From Planctomycetaceae bacterium (GTDB taxonomy: Bacteria; Planctomycetota; Planctomycetia; Pirellulales; Thermoguttaceae), in assembly GCA_031287585.1 (NCBI GenBank), contig JAITST010000475.1, positions 1 to 17,690 of the forward strand: DNA of 17,690 nt, in the 5' to 3' direction. This document shows positions 1-7,905 of the stretch, piece after piece (position 1 is the stretch's first letter; each line of letters opens with the position of its first letter). The notes below the pieces were generated by a model. It made no database searches. It was not told the origin of the DNA and was given only the letters and a program-made list of their open reading frames with translations. The translations under genes and the position numbers were made by a program.

Positions 1-32
1 ACGACAAAAACTAGCGAGTGATTGTTTGCGGT

Positions 33-187
33 AAATTTTGTGTACACGTTTGAACGGTCATAAACGCGAAACGTGTTCACATCAAAAAACGAACCGTAAT
101 AATCGTTGGGCTGTTGCCGCAAACAAGGATAGAATTTTCAATCCGGTTTGAGTGTAATTTGTTTGCGAGTATCTGTACACAAATTTT
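33..187. promoter_or_regulatory. Inverted TGTACAC elements upstream of the adaptor gene
   Basis: AAATTTTGTGTACA at 33-46 is mirrored by TGTACACAAATTTT at 174-187, just before the ATG at 203. TTGTTTGCG also occurs twice in direct orientation (22-30 and 159-167), each copy followed within 10 bases by TGTACAC. Paired, spaced elements of this kind can be operator half-sites, but no regulator gene is visible and the function is only a guess. No convincing -35/-10 pair or Shine-Dalgarno sequence was found here. Confidence 0.25.
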
Positions 188-202
188 ACCTCTCGTAATT
201 CA

Positions 203-1522
203 ATGCGAACACTATTGCGTAAATCAATTACTCCCATTTTCATCATTCTGATTGTGGCGGCGTTGTTGTGGTTTTTGCCTTATGCGTCGCGGAACGGTTG
301 GTTTGATAAGCGGGTTGCGGAAACTTCTGAACCGGCGGCGGTTAAGGTTCGTGTTGCGCGGGTTGTTGTTACTCCGTCACTCGAAACACAAACTTTTCTG
401 GGTGTTGTGAAAGAAACGCAAGCGGCTAATCTTTCGTTTCGCGTTGCCGGAACGATAATCGAATCGCATATCGCTGTCGGTACACATTTTAACGCGGGCG
501 ATGTTGTTGCCCGTCTTGACTCGCGTGATTACGATGTTGCGTTGTTGCGTGTTGACGCGGAAATCAATAACGCGAACGCGGCATTGCGTTTGTTGCAAGC
601 CAGCGCGAGTGACGAAGACATCGCGACAATCGAAGCACAACTTGCCGCCGCGACATCGCAAACCCAAACCGCTGAAATAAATCTTGAACGTTTCGCGTCG
701 TTGCTCGCGGAGCAGGCGACACCGAAAGCACTGTACGACCTCGCACTCGCAAATTATGATACCGCGAAAGCACAACGGGAATCGTTGACGCAACAACTCG
801 CCAAGGCACGACGCGGTGCCAGACAAGAGGAACTTGATGTGATGCTGTCGCGCATCAAGTCACTGGAAGTTGACCAGACCGCCGCGAAGAACGCAATCTC
901 CGACACCGTTTTGTACGCACCGTTTGGCGGTTACATAGTTGAGAAGTTTGTTGACGGCCACGAAAACATCGCCCCCGGAATACCGGTTTTGTCGTTCGTA
1001 AACTTGCGAATGATTGATGTCACGACAAGTTTGCCGGAGGAAATCGCAATACGAAGTGACGGCATTAAAGAGATTAACGTAGAGTTTGAATCGTATAGCG
1101 GAGTTCATTTTCCAGCAACGATAAAAGAAATTGGACACGCAATCCAACGCGGCAGACAAACGTATCCGCTGGAAGTACGTGTTGATGTTGATAACGGAAA
1201 AACCAGCGGCGGAGACGCAAAGAAGCCGCAAGACAAATACGTTATCTATCCGGGTATGATTGCAAACGTGAAACTTGGTATAACTCGCAACGACGAAACA
1301 AAAACATACGAAGTACCGCTAAACGCGATACGGAATGTAGATTCGATAAACGACAACGTATGGATTGTAGACGGAAAAACGGTAACGCCGTGCAAGGTCG
1401 AAGTAAAACGTTTGCGAGGTGGCATCGCGGAAGTAACTGGCGAGATAAACGACGGCGACGTAGTAGTGACGGCAGGTGTTCATTCGTTACGGGACGGGCT
1501 AACGGTGGAAGTTGTGGAATGA
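203..1522 (+). CDS. RND/HlyD-family efflux periplasmic adaptor (membrane fusion protein)
   Basis: The 439-residue protein starts with a basic stretch and one hydrophobic segment (about residues 11-26), fitting an inner-membrane anchor or signal. Then come a biotinyl-lipoyl half-motif (about 67-112, containing 'LSFRVAGTI' and 'GDVVARLD'), an Ala/Gln/Glu-rich coiled-coil hairpin (about 113-225), the second lipoyl half ('LYAPFGGYI', about 235-245) and beta-barrel and membrane-proximal domains. Length and order match adaptors that join an inner-membrane RND pump to an outer-membrane TolC-type channel. No pump gene follows: the next gene is convergent and ends 57 bases away, so partners must lie upstream of the window or elsewhere. 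The start is the first ATG; no Shine-Dalgarno sequence is visible. The family call is firm; the substrate is unknown. Confidence 0.9.
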   Translation: MRTLLRKSITPIFIILIVAALLWFLPYASRNGWFDKRVAETSEPAAVKVRVARVVVTPSLETQTFLGVVKETQAANLSFRVAGTIIESHIAVGTHFNAGDVVARLDSRDYDVALLRVDAEINNANAALRLLQASASDEDIATIEAQLAAATSQTQTAEINLERFASLLAEQATPKALYDLALANYDTAKAQRESLTQQLAKARRGARQEELDVMLSRIKSLEVDQTAAKNAISDTVLYAPFGGYIVEKFVDGHENIAPGIPVLSFVNLRMIDVTTSLPEEIAIRSDGIKEINVEFESYSGVHFPATIKEIGHAIQRGRQTYPLEVRVDVDNGKTSGGDAKKPQDKYVIYPGMIANVKLGITRNDETKTYEVPLNAIRNVDSINDNVWIVDGKTVTPCKVEVKRLRGGIAEVTGEINDGDVVVTAGVHSLRDGLTVEVVE

Positions 1523-1579
1523 ACTTCGAAAGAACACAAGTCGTTCACTGTTTACGAACCGTCTTTTCCGCCACTGTAT

Positions 1580-2443
1580 CTACATCCACGGCGGCGTTGA
1601 CGGTAGGTATTTGTTAAACTCTTTTAACAACTCTTCCTGATATTTTCCGGCGAAGGTGTTGTTGAAAAATTTTTCTACGGCTTCTTCTTTTAGACGTTTC
1701 CAACTCGCTTCTTCCGCACCCGGATTTATTGGATAGAATAGTGCGTTGTTTGCAACCGCCGCTTTGTGGTCGCCGGGGGCATCGCCTATCATCAGAGTTT
1801 GGTCTTTGTTGTACTTTGTTGACAGGGCTAGCGATTCTTTTTTTGTTCCGAGTTCTTGTCCGCAGATTGTTGCAACATACTTGAACAAATCTTGCTCTTC
1901 CCATTCACGTACCAACGCGTCTTGCGGTGTCGCAGATACTACTAACACGTCCGCGCGGTCTTGCATTTTTGACAAACATTCGCGTACACACGGGAACGGA
2001 GGCACACCTGTTCCCACTATCATATCTACAAACTCGTTGATAGCCAGTGACCATTCCAGCGTTTTCTTCAAACCCGCGTCATTTGTTCGTTCCACTTCGG
2101 CGATAAGTGCGGGGTTGCCCAGTTTTGTCTCACGTGATACCCAGTCGCGTAACGATTGCGGTACTTCTACCGTCACACCGCGCGCTAGTACTTCCGGGCG
2201 TTTTGCCAGCCAATCAAGTTCCTCAATTAACGCCAGAAAACGGTTACAACCGCGACTTTTGGAGTATAAGTTTACAAAGTCGCACGCTTCACGAGCGTAC
2301 TTGCTTACACCTTGTAAACCCCAAAAGCGGACAGTGTTTGGAGTGAAACATTCTTTTTGTTTCAGTTCCATAGTGTCGAAAACGCAGCCGTCGGAGTCGA
2401 TGCCGATTAGAAATTCGTGTTTGGGAGTAAAGTCGATTTTCAT
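1580..2443 (-). CDS. HAD-superfamily hydrolase
   Basis: The 287-residue protein carries all four HAD motifs: motif I 'GIDSDGCVFDT' with nucleophile D16 and acid D18, motif II S170 in 'VVSATP', motif III Lys at 201-202 ('GTKKES'), and motif IV 'GDAPGDHKAA' (D221 and D225). The large helical insert between motifs I and II (about residues 30-150) is a C1-type cap. Such enzymes are usually phosphatases or phosphoglycolate-phosphatase-like; the substrate cannot be read from the sequence. No signal peptide is seen, so it should be cytoplasmic. It is transcribed convergently with the adaptor gene and divergently from the secretin gene, and looks monocistronic. The hydrolase superfamily is certain on motifs; the exact reaction is not. 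Confidence 0.88.
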   Translation of the reverse strand: MKIDFTPKHEFLIGIDSDGCVFDTMELKQKECFTPNTVRFWGLQGVSKYAREACDFVNLYSKSRGCNRFLALIEELDWLAKRPEVLARGVTVEVPQSLRDWVSRETKLGNPALIAEVERTNDAGLKKTLEWSLAINEFVDMIVGTGVPPFPCVRECLSKMQDRADVLVVSATPQDALVREWEEQDLFKYVATICGQELGTKKESLALSTKYNKDQTLMIGDAPGDHKAAVANNALFYPINPGAEEASWKRLKEEAVEKFFNNTFAGKYQEELLKEFNKYLPSTPPWM

Positions 2444-2469
2444 ATTAATTTTTTGGTAAAGTGGGTTAA

Positions 2470-2497
2470 ATTGTAAAGTAGGTGTGAATGAAGTGAA
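2470..2497 (-). promoter_or_regulatory. Candidate promoter of the HAD hydrolase gene
   Basis: On the minus strand, TTCACT (plus 2492-2497, four of six matches to TTGACA) is separated by 16 bases from TACAAT (plus 2470-2475, five of six matches to TATAAT). The start codon follows 26 bases after the -10 element. The -35 element is weak. Confidence 0.3.
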
Positions 2498-2953
2498 CAG
2501 TGAAGACGTGAAAGATACGGAGGTAAGTCAGTATGGATTCTTCATCTTACATTCGCATCATCGAGTGTCACGAGATTCAAAACAATCTAGTCCCATTTTA
2601 CAGATTTTTTTTGTAATTGGAAGTAGTGAAAACAAATTTTTATGGAGTTGCCAGCAGATTAGCGTTGTATTTCTTGGTAACGAACGCACATGTTAATTTA
2701 GGTAGTTCGGGATAAGATTGTTGTTTTTGTTGAGTTTTCAAACAGTCGTATCAATAATGTGTTTTGAACGCAGGAATTGCTTTCTTTGGATTATTCCCAT
2801 TTTTTCTTAATGAAGTGGATACTCATATTCGATTATTGTGAGTAGCGTATTGGACTAAGTGCATGTACTTGCGGGTTGAGTGTTTTGATAGAATAGACAA
2901 GATGAGCAATTTCAGTATGATGTACTTGGTGGTCTGGTAAACGGTTGCGAAAT

Positions 2954-2971
2954 GACCGCACGGATGCGGTC
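2954..2971 (+). other. Hairpin in the secretin gene leader
   Basis: GACCGCA (2954-2960), loop CGGA, TGCGGTC (2965-2971) forms a perfect 7-bp stem. A second small stem, CAATT-GTTTT-AATTG, lies immediately downstream (about 2976-2990). Both lie between the upstream in-frame ATG at 2945 and the ribosome binding site at 3001, which argues that this stretch is untranslated leader. No T-run follows, so it is not a typical terminator. Confidence 0.4.
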
Positions 2972-3000
2972 TCACCAATTGTTTTAATTGCGTGTGTCGA

Positions 3001-3006
3001 AAGGAG
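3001..3006 (+). promoter_or_regulatory. Ribosome binding site that sets the secretin start
   Basis: AAGGAG at 3001-3006 is a strong Shine-Dalgarno sequence, 4 bases before an in-frame GTG (3011) and 7 bases before an in-frame TTG (3014). The upstream ATG at 2945 has none. Starting here puts a classic signal peptide at the N-terminus. Confidence 0.7.
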
Positions 3007-3010
3007 TATT

Positions 3011-6000
3011 GTGTTGGAACCGTCATCAAAAATTACCTCAAGATTGTTGGCAGTAGCAATCGGTATAACAGCGTTTACCGGTACAGTTTGTCTGTTCGAG
3101 CCATCCGTGTCAGCACAACAAACGGCGGTTACTCCGGCTATGTTGGCGCAACCTGTTACTTCTCACGCGGATTTATTTGCTACGGCTGACGCTAAGTTGA
3201 CCGAAGCGCGAAAAGCTCTTGCGGCAAAAGACATTGTCACCGCCGAGAGTATTCTTGTTGGGTTGCAATCGCAGTCTATTTCCTATCCAGCCAACGCAGA
3301 CAAACCAGAGTATGTTCTACCGTTGGTTCATCGGTACAAGTTACTTGTGGAGATGGAACGTAAAAACGGCGTGGATGAAGCGTATAGACGCGAGTACGCG
3401 CGTTTGATGTTGATGCAGGCGGAAGCGTTTTATCGCAAGAACGAACTGAGTATCGCGAGCCAACTGGTTGAAGAAGCACAAAAGCAGGGTGTTCTCTATA
3501 ACGAGGCGGACAAGCAACGCGGTTTAGAGCCGGGTGTTATGATTCAGAAGATTGAATCGGCACGTGCCAGTCAACTGGCATCACAGAGAACGGCAGTCGT
3601 AGCGGATGTTGCGACACAGCAACAGATGTCGTTGGCGGCGAGACGTGAATTAGAACAATCGCAGCAGATATTGTTACAAGCGCGTCAACAGTTACAAGCG
3701 GGTAATCTTGATGACGCTGAACGTATCGCGCGTTTGGCTATAAATCAGAATGTTCCAGAGTCGCTGTACCCGCAGGGTAGCGATACTCCAAATCGTATTA
3801 TTAAGGAAGTTTACGCACGCCGTCAGAGTATTGCGGCTGGTGTTACAGTTCCGGTTGTCCCGATGGGTACGGCTGCGTCCAATGCACTGTACGATACGGG
3901 AACAGACCAGACATTGATTCGTCAAACACGTAGTAATCCGAACGATTTACAGTTCGTTCAACAACAGCAACAACAACAACTTATACCGCAGCCGACACTT
4001 GCTCCGCCAGCGAACAATATGCCGCAGCCGCAACATCAGCAGTCGCTTGTTGAACAGGCGGCACGCAGTCAGCAGGTTTTGTATTATCAGGTTACGTCAG
4101 AAGTTTTGCATCAAATATCCGAAGCGAATCGTGTTGTCGCGGAAAAACAAGACCCCGAAAACGCTCTCAAAATTTTGGAACAGGCGCGTGCGCGTGTTGA
4201 AAATTCGCCTCTCGACCAACAGGCAAAGGCACAATTACATCGGAACATCAATACCGCTGTCGAGAATACTGTACGTTATACACAACGTAACGCCGCGATG
4301 ATTGAATTGAATCAGCAGAATGCGGAAGTTCGTGCGGAACGGCGAGCGGCTCAAGATGAGATGCTTAATGTTCAGAAACAACTCAAAGCGTATGTTGCGG
4401 AGACGAACAAAGCACTCGAAGAGGGACGTTACGAAGATGCTCGTATAATTGCGAAGAAAGCGAAACAGATTGCGCCGCAAGACCCAACTGCCGATTTGTT
4501 GGCGGTGACAACTGACTTACACGCGAACATTGCAATCTCGAAACAGATACAAAAGGAAAAAGCGGAAGCGGTTAATTACGCTTTGACCGATGTTGACCGC
4601 GCGTCGATTATACCGCGATTTGATGTTTCACCGTTGAGTATGAACGCTGACCGTTGGAATGTGGTTAAGAACCGAAAGGGTAACGATGATTTGTTGAGTT
4701 TACGTCCTGAAAGCGAACAAAATATTATTAAATCCCTTGAGTTGCCGGTGTCGTTGAACGTTGCGGAACCGATGTCGTTGTCGCAATTCATAAATTTGCT
4801 CAAAGGTCAAACGGGTGTACCGATTGTTATGGATATTGCGTCAATGCGTATGGTTGATGTAACGCCGGATGTTATGATTAGTCTGCATTTGTCGCAAGAT
4901 ATTAAACTCAGAAATGCGTTATCACTTGTTTTACAGCAAGTTGGTTTGAGTTATGTCGTTGAACACGAAGTTCTCAAAATTACAAGTTCACAAGCGAGTC
5001 GTGGTAAGTTGATTCCTAAAATATATTACGTTGGTGACTTGGTGCAACGTATTCCGAATTTTGACGGTACAAATTCAAACAGTCTTGACGCGAGTTACGA
5101 AAAGGGAATGAAAATTGCGAGTTCCGCAACTGGTGTTGGGCGTTATAGAAACCAACTTGCAATGGCGGATAACAGTGTTTCGTCAATTGCAATGGACGGC
5201 AGCCGCGTACCGGATCACGTCAACGCACAAATGACAATGCCGTATTCAAGCGGCAGCGGTAGTCCATACGGAATAGGCGGAAACGGAACGTATCCCGCCG
5301 GAACGTTTTCCAATGGGATGAATAACGGAGTGATGCCAGGTGCCTTTGGCGGTAATATGGCGGACTTTGGACAATTGATAGATTTGATTATGGCAGTCGT
5401 TGACCCGACATCGTGGGACGAGAACGATGAGGTTAATATAATGGAGTATTACAACAATTTGTCGCTCATCATTCGTCAGACAGAAGACGCGCATGCGGAA
5501 ATTATTGAATTGCTAAACCAACTCCGTAAACTACACGACTTGCAGATAACAGTCGAAGTACGGTTCATCACGTTGAACGACAACTTCTTCGAGCGAATGG
5601 GAGTCTCATTTGGTATGAATTTTCCGAACGGGTCTGCGCGTGCCAGGTCGAATCCAGATTACGTTGCTTCCGGAACAGATAATAATACCACTGACGATAC
5701 TACAACTACTAATCGTCAATGGGTAAGTAGCCGTCCGGCAAATAACGCGATTGTTGGTTTGTCTGCTCCTAACATATTTACCGCGAATTTTGATATTCCG
5801 GTATCGCAGGGTAGTTATAATCTTGGAATACCACAGTTCGGTAACTTCGACCCGTCCGCCGGTATAAGTATGGGTTTCGCGATAATGAGTGACATTGAAG
5901 CACAATTCTTCATTAACGCAGCCGAAGGTGATAACCGTACAAACATTATGCAGGCACCAAAAGTAACGTTGTTTAATGGACAATATGGGACAGTAAGCGA

Positions 6001-6589
6001 TACCGTTGAACGTCCGTTCGTTGTAAGTCAGATACCGGTAGTCGGTGATTTTGCCGCCGCGTATCAGCCGGTTATTTCGATAATTCACGAAGGACAACGG
6101 ATGAATGTTCAGGGAACGGTTTCCAATAATCGTCAGTACGTTCGTCTCACTCTTAATCCGTCAATAACGCAGATAACAAAAGTTGATACGTTCAAATTTG
6201 CGGGTGAAGAAGATTTCACTGAAACGACATCTTCATCAGTAACGGGTGACGACAACGCGGCAGCATCGACAGATGAGAAGAACTCCGGTTCAACACGGCG
6301 AGCGGTCTCGAGCGGTGTTACAGTCCAACAGCCGATTGTTTCCGAACTCAATGTCAGTACAACGGTAAGTGTACCGGACGGCGGAACGATATTGCTGGGC
6401 GGTATCAAACGTTTGTCGGAAGGACGCAATGAATACGGCACGCCGATATTGAGCAAAATTCCCTACATCAGCCGCCTGTTTTCAAACACGTCAATCGGAC
6501 GCGAAACACAAAGTATCCTGATGATAGTAACGCCAAGAATCATCATCCAAGAGGAAGAAGAAGAAGCGTTGACCGGACGCGTGTTTTAG
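3011..6589 (+). CDS. Planctomycete-type secretin (GspD/PilQ-like outer-membrane channel)
   Basis: Read from GTG 3011 (TTG 3014 is equally possible), the 1192-residue protein has a signal peptide ('LLAVAIGITAFTG', cleavage near 'PSVSA/QQ'). An alpha-helical region of short 'A..G....A..A' repeats (about 45-270) is followed by a Gln/Pro-rich linker with seven consecutive Gln (317-323) and more coiled coil (about 350-530). An STN/N0-like domain spans about 575-660 ('LSQFINLLKGQTGVPIVMD'). After a Gly/Ser/Met-rich stretch, an N-domain and core with 'LRKLHDLQITVEVRFITLND' (about 835-860) leads to the secretin domain ending in 'VPDGGTILLGG' (about 1121) and 'SKIPYISRLFSN'. Secretins form outer-membrane pores for type II secretion or type IV pili. 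No other secretion gene is nearby, so the system it serves is unknown. The acidic C-terminus (EEEEEE) is unusual. Confidence 0.9.
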   Translation: MLEPSSKITSRLLAVAIGITAFTGTVCLFEPSVSAQQTAVTPAMLAQPVTSHADLFATADAKLTEARKALAAKDIVTAESILVGLQSQSISYPANADKPEYVLPLVHRYKLLVEMERKNGVDEAYRREYARLMLMQAEAFYRKNELSIASQLVEEAQKQGVLYNEADKQRGLEPGVMIQKIESARASQLASQRTAVVADVATQQQMSLAARRELEQSQQILLQARQQLQAGNLDDAERIARLAINQNVPESLYPQGSDTPNRIIKEVYARRQSIAAGVTVPVVPMGTAASNALYDTGTDQTLIRQTRSNPNDLQFVQQQQQQQLIPQPTLAPPANNMPQPQHQQSLVEQAARSQQVLYYQVTSEVLHQISEANRVVAEKQDPENALKILEQARARVENSPLDQQAKAQLHRNINTAVENTVRYTQRNAAMIELNQQNAEVRAERRAAQDEMLNVQKQLKAYVAETNKALEEGRYEDARIIAKKAKQIAPQDPTADLLAVTTDLHANIAISKQIQKEKAEAVNYALTDVDRASIIPRFDVSPLSMNADRWNVVKNRKGNDDLLSLRPESEQNIIKSLELPVSLNVAEPMSLSQFINLLKGQTGVPIVMDIASMRMVDVTPDVMISLHLSQDIKLRNALSLVLQQVGLSYVVEHEVLKITSSQASRGKLIPKIYYVGDLVQRIPNFDGTNSNSLDASYEKGMKIASSATGVGRYRNQLAMADNSVSSIAMDGSRVPDHVNAQMTMPYSSGSGSPYGIGGNGTYPAGTFSNGMNNGVMPGAFGGNMADFGQLIDLIMAVVDPTSWDENDEVNIMEYYNNLSLIIRQTEDAHAEIIELLNQLRKLHDLQITVEVRFITLNDNFFERMGVSFGMNFPNGSARARSNPDYVASGTDNNTTDDTTTTNRQWVSSRPANNAIVGLSAPNIFTANFDIPVSQGSYNLGIPQFGNFDPSAGISMGFAIMSDIEAQFFINAAEGDNRTNIMQAPKVTLFNGQYGTVSDTVERPFVVSQIPVVGDFAAAYQPVISIIHEGQRMNVQGTVSNNRQYVRLTLNPSITQITKVDTFKFAGEEDFTETTSSSVTGDDNAAASTDEKNSGSTRRAVSSGVTVQQPIVSELNVSTTVSVPDGGTILLGGIKRLSEGRNEYGTPILSKIPYISRLFSNTSIGRETQSILMIVTPRIIIQEEEEEALTGRVF
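3959..3979 (+). repeat. CAA/CAG codon run (poly-Gln)
   Basis: Seven consecutive Gln codons (six CAA, one CAG) lie in frame inside the linker of the secretin protein. A tract like this can change length by slippage in multiples of three without breaking the gene. Confidence 0.7.
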
Positions 6590-6617
6590 TTGACGGTGCG
6601 AATCGCCAAACTGTAAA

Positions 6618-6965
6618 CTATCGTTTTGAAACCGATATTATATCGGTAATCGCAGTTGTTTCAAACACTTCATAAACATCGTCCGAAACGTTTGTCACAT
6701 TAAAGTTTGCCGTATCGACTTGCTTACAATACCGCAAGCACAAACGCAGAAACAACGAGCAGATATAGCGAGTTTCCGAGAGGTCGAAGTCGAGCCGCAA
6801 ATCGCTTATGCGTTTCTGTGCTTCGGCAACTCTATCGCTCAATGCTTGCGAAATCTCGTTACAAACAAGCGTGTTGACCTCCATATCAAAATGGCATATT
6901 AACGTGTTTTTGTTTTCTTCGTATTTCATTGGAACGTTGTGTAAATGTGAATCTATGATTATCAT
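6618..6965 (-). CDS. STAS-domain protein (anti-sigma-factor-antagonist-like)
   Basis: The 115-residue protein is essentially a single STAS domain (about residues 20-112): strand 'TLICHFDMEVNTLVCNEI', helix, 'DLRLDFDLSETRYICSLFLR' (the conserved strand-turn-helix), then 'NFNVTNVSDDVYEVFETT'. STAS proteins of the SpoIIAA/RsbV type bind anti-sigma kinases in partner-switching circuits; others occur in sulfate transporters or lipid-transport complexes. By eye, Leu71 falls where the phosphorylated Ser of SpoIIAA sits, with Ser70 next to it, so phosphorylation control may differ. The ORF begins 30 bases after the membrane-protein gene upstream on the same strand, suggesting one operon. The start could also be the Met at residue 13. 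No kinase or phosphatase partner is adjacent. Confidence 0.8.
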   Translation of the reverse strand: MIIIDSHLHNVPMKYEENKNTLICHFDMEVNTLVCNEISQALSDRVAEAQKRISDLRLDFDLSETRYICSLFLRLCLRYCKQVDTANFNVTNVSDDVYEVFETTAITDIISVSKR

Positions 6966-6995
6966 ACAGGAATCGGAAACAGTAACATCATAATT

Positions 6996-7649
6996 CTAAA
7001 ACCGAATCGCTCCGAGTTCCGGCAATTGATATGGCGATTCTTGCGGGGTGCTGTATGAGTTATACGAATCAAGGTTTATGCCGTCGGTAATTGCGTCAAT
7101 TGCTTGTGTCAGTTTGTTGTTTTGAACAGCCAACGAACTCACCCAGCGTTGACGATATTCACACGCGACTACAAAAAAATATACAAACAAACACGTCGCA
7201 ACAACAGAATAAAGCATCATTCCCGCACCCGTCAAACGCTCATTCATACTCGCCGCGTTTGCTGACATTGTAACCGTTGCATTAGTAACATCGTTCTGTC
7301 CTGTCGAAACCGATTGCGGTGTCTCAATCGTCACTGGTGCAACAGCGGTCTCCGCTAACAAGTCTTTCGGAATTTCTGTCGGACTGACTAACTCACCCGG
7401 CGGCGGTAACGGTGCTTCTAACTCTTCCGCCACAGCATCCGAAACCCGCGTTTGACCAAGTAACACTTCATCACCCGTCAACACATTAACATCTTCAACT
7501 TCCGGCGACATCGCGGGAATACCAATCCGCAACAAACGTTCGTTCCCAAACGCCGCACCCACAAAACACAAAACTGTCAGCAAGTACAACGCAATCGGCA
7601 AACGTCCACGTTCACAAGTGTAAAGTAAATTTCGACAAAACGATAACAT
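6996..7649 (-). CDS. Unrecognised membrane protein with two hydrophobic segments
   Basis: I do not recognise this 217-residue protein. A hydrophobic segment follows a basic N-terminus (about residues 17-35, 'LPIALYLLTVLCFVGAAFG') and may be a signal peptide or anchor. A Pro/Glu/Thr-rich, acidic, probably disordered region (about 45-130) leads to a second membrane helix (about 142-163, 'MMLYSVVATCLFVYFFVVAC'). A short tail contains 'LAVQNNKLTQAIDAITDGI', a likely amphipathic helix, and ends in a Tyr/Ser/Pro-rich stretch. It is the first gene of a probable operon with the STAS protein downstream. The pairing suggests a membrane component linked to the STAS protein, but that is inference from position alone. 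It runs convergent to the secretin gene, with the STAS gene in between. Confidence 0.75.
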   Translation of the reverse strand: MLSFCRNLLYTCERGRLPIALYLLTVLCFVGAAFGNERLLRIGIPAMSPEVEDVNVLTGDEVLLGQTRVSDAVAEELEAPLPPPGELVSPTEIPKDLLAETAVAPVTIETPQSVSTGQNDVTNATVTMSANAASMNERLTGAGMMLYSVVATCLFVYFFVVACEYRQRWVSSLAVQNNKLTQAIDAITDGINLDSYNSYSTPQESPYQLPELGAIRF

Positions 7650-7730
7650 AATTGTTGTTCAGAGAAAGTTGAGTAATTTGAATGAAAACACGAGATGAAA
7701 TTGATAACCGCCCGCGATTATCCGTACAAC

Positions 7731-7759
7731 ATTGTACCAAATCTTCTCCAAAGATACAA
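7731..7759 (-). promoter_or_regulatory. Candidate promoter of the membrane protein/STAS operon
   Basis: On the minus strand, TTGTAT (plus 7754-7759) and TACAAT (plus 7731-7736) are separated by exactly 17 bases. The -10 is preceded by GG, as at two other promoters in this window. It overlaps the palindrome GTACAA-CA-TTGTAC (7724-7737), a possible repressor site. The start codon lies about 80 bases downstream. Confidence 0.4.
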
Positions 7760-7905
7760 CAAGTTACGAAAAAATTGTATAAAGAATTTGAGACAGGAAA
7801 AACACGTCACTAATCCGAGAATTGACAGACTAAATCTTTTTTATCGTTTACTCTTTGCTCATTGATGGAAATTCACTAGCATCATCGCCTACCCAGTTTT
7901 AAGTA

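Larger units (their letters stand above)
2444..3010. other. Long non-coding region between divergent genes
   Basis: About 570 bases separate the HAD start from the ribosome-binding-site-supported start of the secretin gene. A 70-codon open frame at 2484-2696 resembles no family I know and has no Shine-Dalgarno sequence, so I do not call it. The region holds the hydrolase promoter and, near its right end, two small hairpins in what is probably the secretin mRNA leader. A TAGAAT hexamer near 2889 could be a -10 box, but no convincing -35 is paired with it. Confidence 0.5.

Noticed and set aside
1746..2459. 237-codon plus-strand frame opposite the HAD gene
   Set aside because: Antisense shadow; the minus strand carries all HAD motifs.
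2484..2696. 70-codon plus-strand open frame in the intergenic region
   Set aside because: No ribosome binding site, no recognisable motif, and composition unlike the neighbouring genes.
3959..3979. CAA repeat as a possible CRISPR or satellite array
   Set aside because: It is an in-frame Gln codon run of 21 bases with no spacers; no CRISPR-like array exists in the window.
5606..6097. 163-codon minus-strand frame inside the secretin gene
   Set aside because: Antisense shadow of conserved secretin core sequence.
7682..7813. 43-codon plus-strand frame (starts MKTRDEIDNRPRL) between two minus-strand genes
   Set aside because: No Shine-Dalgarno sequence, no family resemblance, and it overlaps the proposed promoter of the membrane protein operon.
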